NCBI GenBank assembly: GCA_001643675.2
Contig: LSRY02000037.1
Span: 554,501-618,500 of the forward strand
From: Monocercomonoides exilis
Lineage: Eukaryota; Preaxostyla; Oxymonadida; Polymastigidae
DNA length: 64,000 nucleotides
Direction: 5' to 3'
Below the pieces are notes generated by a model. It did no database searches. It was not told where the DNA came from and saw only the letters and a list, made by a program, of their open reading frames with translations. Both the position numbers and the translations under genes were made by a program. The stretch's first letter is position 1. Every line of letters starts with the position of its first letter. This document shows positions 58,850 through 64,000 of the stretch, in pieces.

Positions 58850-60055
58850 ATGCATCACATAAAGTTGTCCATCACACACACATTTCTATCCTTTTGCAAT
58901 TTTTCCTTCGATCGGCAGAATCGTCAAAACCTGCAACTTGATATGCGGATGGCTCTCTTTCCAGTCATACAGGATGCCTCTCTTCTCTCTTCTCTCATTC
59001 GCCCTCTTCTGCAGAGTCGGGTGTCTCCTCGCGCGAGAACACACCAGACACACCAGACTCCGCTCCACGTCTCCGCGAGCCACACTTCCAAAGCCAATTC
59101 GCTCAAGCTGCAATAAGCACAGCTGTCCGAGCAGCGGAGAAAGAGGGGCTTAAATCGTTGTCTTTTTCTCATCTGCAAGCAGCTCTGCTCCTTCCTTTGC
59201 GATAAAGTCGTCGCTTGCCAACAGCGCTTGCAGCACTGGCTCCACATGAGTGATACATTCTGTCCATTACTTCCTTCTCTTAACTGCTCCTCCTTTCACA
59301 TTCGCATTCATTACACTCACTAAGCTGTATCTGCTTCCCAGCTTGATCGGAATCCTAACCAAATGACCTATTTACATCAGCGAACGGAAGCTCCAGTATA
59401 TCATCTGCTTCCCATACACAGGAACAATTCCCCTCGTGACATGGCACTCGAACAGAGGGAAAAAAGACGCCTATGCATTCAGCCGCTCCACTTCAGTCAG
59501 GTCGAGTCTAAAGTTGATGCTCATCCCTCCTTCATTCTGAAGCACGATTGACTGCAAAGGTGCATCCACCTCGCAGATTGGCACCTGTTCCAGAAAATGC
59601 ATAGCCGTCGACTCTGCTCCTCGCCCGATCTCAAACACAGCATGCGCATCGGTAAGACTTAGCGTCTGGTACGCGATCTTCAAAACGTCGTGCTTCCCAG
59701 CGGAGCAGCACCCAAATAGAACGGCAAATGCAGCAGATTCCGCAGCAAGCGCATGCAAACCTCTTTGAAGATCAGCCCATCGAAGCGATTGAATGTTTCA
59801 TCAGCAGGTGAAAGCTCGTTTGCAAACGCATGGTTCATCTGGCTCTTAGAAAGATCTTTTCATGTAACCACCTTCTTCGTGTTGTGGATGTTCACATCCA
59901 CAACAGCTGCAGAAGGGAGGATAACCAGGCCAGCCACCACACACAATGCAGTTTCGTTGTGTTTGAATTGTATTCATAACATTTCGCCGGTTTCTTGCTC
60001 TTCTTCCCGACTCTGTAACAATAAAGAAGAAGCAGGAGAAATTCAAGCAGATTAA
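58850..60055 (-). pseudogene. Unrecognised decayed minus-strand gene
   Basis: Segments in different frames: VILPSAAVVDVNIHNTKKVV, MNHAFANELSPADETFNRFD, then (59758-59471) DVLKIAYQTLSLTDAHAVFE and ICEVDAPLQSIVLQNEGGMS. Further on come SRYSLVSVMNANVKGGAVK and HVEPVLQALLASDDFIAKEG. Several stops and at least one frameshift near 59.7 kb. A remote protein-kinase C-lobe is conceivable, since surface-family proteins can end in kinase-like domains, but I see no HRD, DFG or APE box and do not claim it. Confidence 0.35.
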
Positions 60056-61308
60056 AATGGATCGTAAATACCTCTGTCAGCGTTGAATTTCTCTGGACAA
60101 ATATTTAATTTCTTTTTGTCATTTCAATCGCGCGCACAGCACTGTAAGTGTGCATGAACGAAGTAAAGAGATGAAAAACACTTAGATTCTTTTTTATGAT
60201 CTTGCTGATATGACTCCCATTTGTGGCTGGACCGACTGAACAGGCAGAGCAGTTGAAGGAAAAGCAGAAAGAGAAGAAGCAGACGATGATGGCGATAAAT
60301 CAGCATTGCGTGTTTTGAGAGAAAGGAATAAAGGAGCAGGCAAAGAATAAGGAGAAAAAGAAGAAAAAGTAGAAGAAATGGAGGTTAAAAATGATGAAAG
60401 ATTCATCAAATTATTTGACATAAATGAAGAACACTTTGGATTGAAAAAGATGAGGAAGAAGAAGCATTAAAGAAGATATGAATCATATTTGAATTTTGTT
60501 TACTAAAAAACAAAGTTCCTTTTCAGAAAAATCAAATTAATTAATATTGTCATAAACCCATTTCGAATTTTCATTTTTTCGTTGATCGGGAATTTGCAGA
60601 ATTGATTATTTTTTGATTGTTTACGGTAAAAATGATATAAAGAAGAGATGGATATACGCAAAAACGTTTTCTGCAAATTCCCTTGTAATTAAAATCTTTC
60701 TGTGATCAATAAGATCAAATTGAACAATTTTTAGAATGAGTATTTTTTGAAATTTTTTTTTTAATTAAAGCTATCTTCATTATAAAATTTCAATCAATGA
60801 AATAAATTTTCAATGATTATTATTTGTCATTATTGAAAAAAGAATATTTTGAAAAAACTTGTCATTTTCCAGATAAATAAATATTAAAAAAAACCCTATT
60901 TTAATAAAAGTCATTTTTTAATATTCACAAAAAAATCTGTTATATACATTAAAAAATTGATTGAGACAGTAATGCTGATTTCTTGTATTATAAATGATAT
61001 TCTTAACAATTTTTAAAAAATTTTTTTATTTTATTGTTTGATATTATAATTCTCAAATGATGTGGAAAACGAAATAAGATTCTTGTCAGTTTTGACTTGT
61101 TAGCAAATTTTAGAAGGATAATTTTAAATAATAAAAATTCATTTTTGGAAGCTCTTTGATTTTTTTTATTTGTCAATATTTCTTGGAATGAACACAAAGC
61201 TTAAAAATAATTTTTAAAAAAATTAATAAAAAAGTATAATAAATTCAAACAACAGCATATGAATCTCTAATATCATCAAACCATAATTAAAAATTTTTTT
61301 CAATAAAA
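60056..61308. other. AT-rich intergenic region upstream of ubiquitin protease
   Basis: No ORF with recognisable content. The short frame 60194-60421 (minus) is Ser-rich. The last kilobase is strongly AT-rich with A and T runs, and would include the promoter of the gene at 61309. No defined promoter motif identified. Confidence 0.45.
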
Positions 61309-63834
61309 ATGTCTTATTCAAAACCTCAATCAACTCTAAATTCTCGATGCAAAGTTATTTGGAACGAAATAAAACGAATTGGAGGAGATGACGTTGATTC
61401 ATTGCTCGTCTATCTCTTTTACAACTACAGGCAATCATCTTCTGTTATTAACGATTTGCTGAAGTCGTTGAATGGTATGGTTCTTAATATTTTTGTTTTG
61501 TGTTCAAAAAATATTATTTTAACTCTCTGATATTTTTTCTTTTTTATTTGTTAATTATTTATTTTTTTGAAACAGAATATCACATAAAGCTGTTAGAAGA
61601 TCTGTCTGTGGTGTACAACAACGCACCGTTGCATACTCAGACAACAATGCTACAGGCGCTGTCTCGAAACACATCATTATCAGATTTACAGGAATATGGA
61701 TATGATATCACAGAAGGAAAATTTATTTACGCCAAACAAACGCTGAAGAAAAACCAAGGCTTTATCATCCAGCCTCAAAAACCTCATCTTCCGTCTTGCA
61801 AAAGTGGTTTGTATTTATTTATTTGTTTTTTTTAAGAATAATTTTCTCTGTTTTTTGAGGCTTAAATGAACAGGACTGGGAAAAAGGAAACAACTGGATG
61901 TTGGCCCATTCAACTGAAGCTTCAACTTCGCTTCAGTCAGCAAAGAAAAAGCAGCGAGCTGAACCGGACTATACGAGATATATTGACGAAGCAGCTTGGG
62001 AAGATGAAATAATCACAGAAAACTCCTCTTCAAAGAAAAAACAATCTTTTTCATCTTCAACATCATCTCAGCAAAACAAAAACTCAAATGTCGTTACAGA
62101 AATAAATTCTCCTTCTTCAAATTCTTCTTCTTCTCAAGCTGTTGAAGCCCCAATCAGCACTCCAATAAGAAGAGAAAGGGATTCAACAAAAAGAAAAACA
62201 AATAAATCACATCATAAACGTCATTCATCTCCATCTCCAATACCAATTCATAAACTTTTCAAACAAAAAACAACCACATCATACACTTCATCTCTTTCAT
62301 CTTCCTCATCTTCCTCATCTTCCTCATCTTCCTCATCTTCCTCATCTTCCTCATCTTCCTCATCTTCCTCATCTTCCTCATCTTCCTCATCTTCCTCATC
62401 TTCCTCATCTTCCTCATCTTCCTCATCTTCCTCATCTTCCTCATCTTCCTCATCTTCCTCATCTTCCTCATCTTCCTCATCTTTCAAAAAGAAACAAAAA
62501 GAAAATTTGCATTCTTCTCCTATAGAAGAATCTTCAGCTTCCTTTTTCAACGATGATGTGTGGGTTAGTGATCAATTAGTAGAATATGCCACTTCACCCA
62601 ATCTTATTCCACCTCAAGCATTTCAAAATCTTCTTTCATCATTTTCAAAAGACAAAGACATTTCAGTGATTCAACAACAAAGCATTCAATCTTCAAGAAA
62701 TGAAACATCTTTTCTGAAAAATATTTCTGAAAATATTATAAAAAAGAATGCAAAAGAAACTTCAATTAAAAAACATTCTCATTCTCAATCTTCTTCAAAT
62801 TCATTAAATACTTCGAAAACATCATTTCAAAAAGCAAAAGGATTGCCAAACTTAGGCAACACATGCTATCTGGCCTCTCTTCTTCAATGCTTATCTTCAA
62901 TCATTTCACAAAAGCCATCTTTACTCAAAAAACAAACAGCTCTGAAGAACACATCTTCGCGTGTTATTAGTGTTTGTCAACAATTGGCTAAAGATGGAAC
63001 AGCAGTGCGTTCGTGGGTCCCATCACTGATCAATAAATGGGAAGACTTTTGTGGATATAGCAGCAGACAGCAACAAAATGTGACTGAGGCGTTTGACAAT
63101 CTTCACCAACTTCTTCAAAACGATAAGATAATTGAAAAGGATACTTTTAATCCTGTTTTGATAACTCATTTCAAATGCCAACAATGTCAAAAAATATCAA
63201 ATCGTTTCAATGATATTTGTAACAATGTGGTAATTAATTCATCATCTCCTCACAAAGGTTTATCTTCTCTCTTTGCAACAGAAATTTTGGCTGGAAAGAA
63301 CAATGTTTATTGCGATGAATGCAAAGAGAAATGCTGTGCTGCTCGATGGGAGGAAATGGCTGCATTTCCAGAGGTTCTAGCCCTCTGTCATGAATGCACT
63401 GATGCTGCTAGTTCTGCTCCTTCAAGAACACTTCTGATTGAAACTGATCGTGTTCACCAGCGATCGTTAATCAAAGGGTTTTCAACAGAAAACGTTCAAC
63501 AAATGCAAAAGAACAATAAGGAAATCATCATATATCATCTCATTGGGCAAATTCTTTTCAAGCGTTTTGATCTACAGAATGGACATTACATCGCTGTGAT
63601 CAAAAGAAAGAGCGGAAACAACTGCATATGGAATATCTGTAACGACGTTGATGTGACAGAACTGAACATCGAAAATTGGACAAATGCATGGAAGGATCTT
63701 TATGCTCAAGGTTTCACTCCGTCACTCTCATTCTATATCAAAGAAAAAACAAAACCAACTTTATCATTCATTCAATTTGGTGGCTCCTTCTCTTCTTCTT
63801 TAGAACAATCAAATAAAAACACTTCAAATGACAT

Positions 63835-63926
<92 letters not shown>

Positions 63927-64000
63927 TGTCAGCAACAACATTAGCTTCAACAACAACTACTACTACGACGTCATCTGCATTCATCACTCCACCTCATCGA
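61309..64000 (+). CDS. Ubiquitin-specific protease (peptidase C19), 5' part, three exons
   Basis: Removes ubiquitin from proteins. Exons 61309-61474, 61576-61806 and 61860 onward; introns GTATGG...AAACAG (101 nt) and GTTTGT...TTTGAG (53 nt), both phase 1. The second junction is confirmed by the paralogous relic at 31-32 kb. The N-terminal ~130 residues form a helical domain (VIWNEIKRIGGDDVDSLLVY, TMLQALSRNTSLSDLQEYGY). A ~300-residue Ser/Lys-rich linker follows. The catalytic domain begins GLPNLGNTCYLASLLQCL (Cys codon 62864-62866), has a zinc-binding CQQC...CDEC pair, and the His box NGHYIAVIK (His codon 63584-63586). A poly-Ser tail runs past the window end. No stop codon interrupts it, so it is probably active. 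Start ATG chosen as first in frame, in the A-rich context AAAATG. Confidence 0.85.
62299..62481. repeat. Minisatellite of a 9-bp unit coding poly-Ser
   Basis: About 20 copies of TCATCTTCC inside the linker of the ubiquitin protease, encoding Ser only. The opposite strand is also open and spells Glu-Glu-Asp repeats; that frame has no independent support. Confidence 0.95.
63836..63926. repeat. (TCA)n microsatellite coding poly-Ser
   Basis: About 30 TCA triplets just after the catalytic domain of the ubiquitin protease, encoding Ser. Likely length-polymorphic. Confidence 0.95.

Noticed and set aside
58850-60055. Protein kinase domain
   Set aside because: Only vague similarity to a C-lobe; no glycine loop, HRD, DFG or APE motif found in any frame.
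62248-62550. Acidic minus-strand ORF of Glu-Glu-Asp repeats
   Set aside because: It is the antisense of the poly-Ser minisatellite in the ubiquitin protease; openness follows from the 9-bp unit.
63768-63987. Poly-Met and poly-Asp minus-strand ORFs
   Set aside because: Antisense readings of the (TCA)n microsatellite.
61309-64000. TAA/TAG = Gln code, as in some oxymonads
   Set aside because: All Gln codons in the intact protease are CAA/CAG and no TAA or TAG occurs in frame. In the relics TAA falls at varied residues (Leu, Tyr, Phe).

Overview
The window is AT-rich eukaryotic nuclear DNA, most likely from a microbial eukaryote. Evidence includes a spliced ubiquitin-protease gene with GT-AG introns of 101 and 53 nt, an intronless nuclear-type tRNA-Trp, eukaryotic transposons (DIRS, PIF/Harbinger, Merlin, hAT, pogo-like, several MITEs) and no bacterial operon structure. 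An armadillo-like helical family and a pectin-lyase-like repeat surface family recall oxymonad flagellates such as Monocercomonoides. That assignment is an inference from remembered family style, not from a search. The standard code fits: the one clean gene has no in-frame TAA, TAG or TGA over about 2.1 kb of coding sequence.

Layout. 1-9 kb: a decayed minus-strand armadillo-like gene, a complete but inactivated DIRS retrotransposon (3317-7980) and a second armadillo-like fragment. 9-12 kb: a decayed hAT element. 12.07-17.74 kb: a segment bounded by a 58-bp inverted repeat, holding a Merlin transposase, a second unclassified transposase and nested MITEs. 18-21 kb: a second Merlin and a pogo-like relic. 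22-25.5 kb: tRNA-Trp followed by degenerate repeats about 1 kb apart. 25.9-29.9 kb: two Harbinger copies with a shared intron. 30-34 kb: a pogo-like relic, a ubiquitin-protease pseudogene and two more MITE copies. 34-46 kb: remains of a surface-protein family on both strands. 46.1-50.7 kb: a second, different DIRS-like element. 51-60 kb: simple repeats and further relics. 61.3-64 kb: the 5' part of the only apparently intact protein-coding gene, a C19 ubiquitin-specific protease.

The window reads as a transposon graveyard between host genes. Most frames stay colinear over hundreds of bases and are broken mainly by single nonsense codons, TGA being the commonest. Because the repeats nest in each other, the relative order of several insertions can be read directly: a Tourist-like MITE lies inside a 268-bp MITE, and another MITE lies inside a transposase frame.
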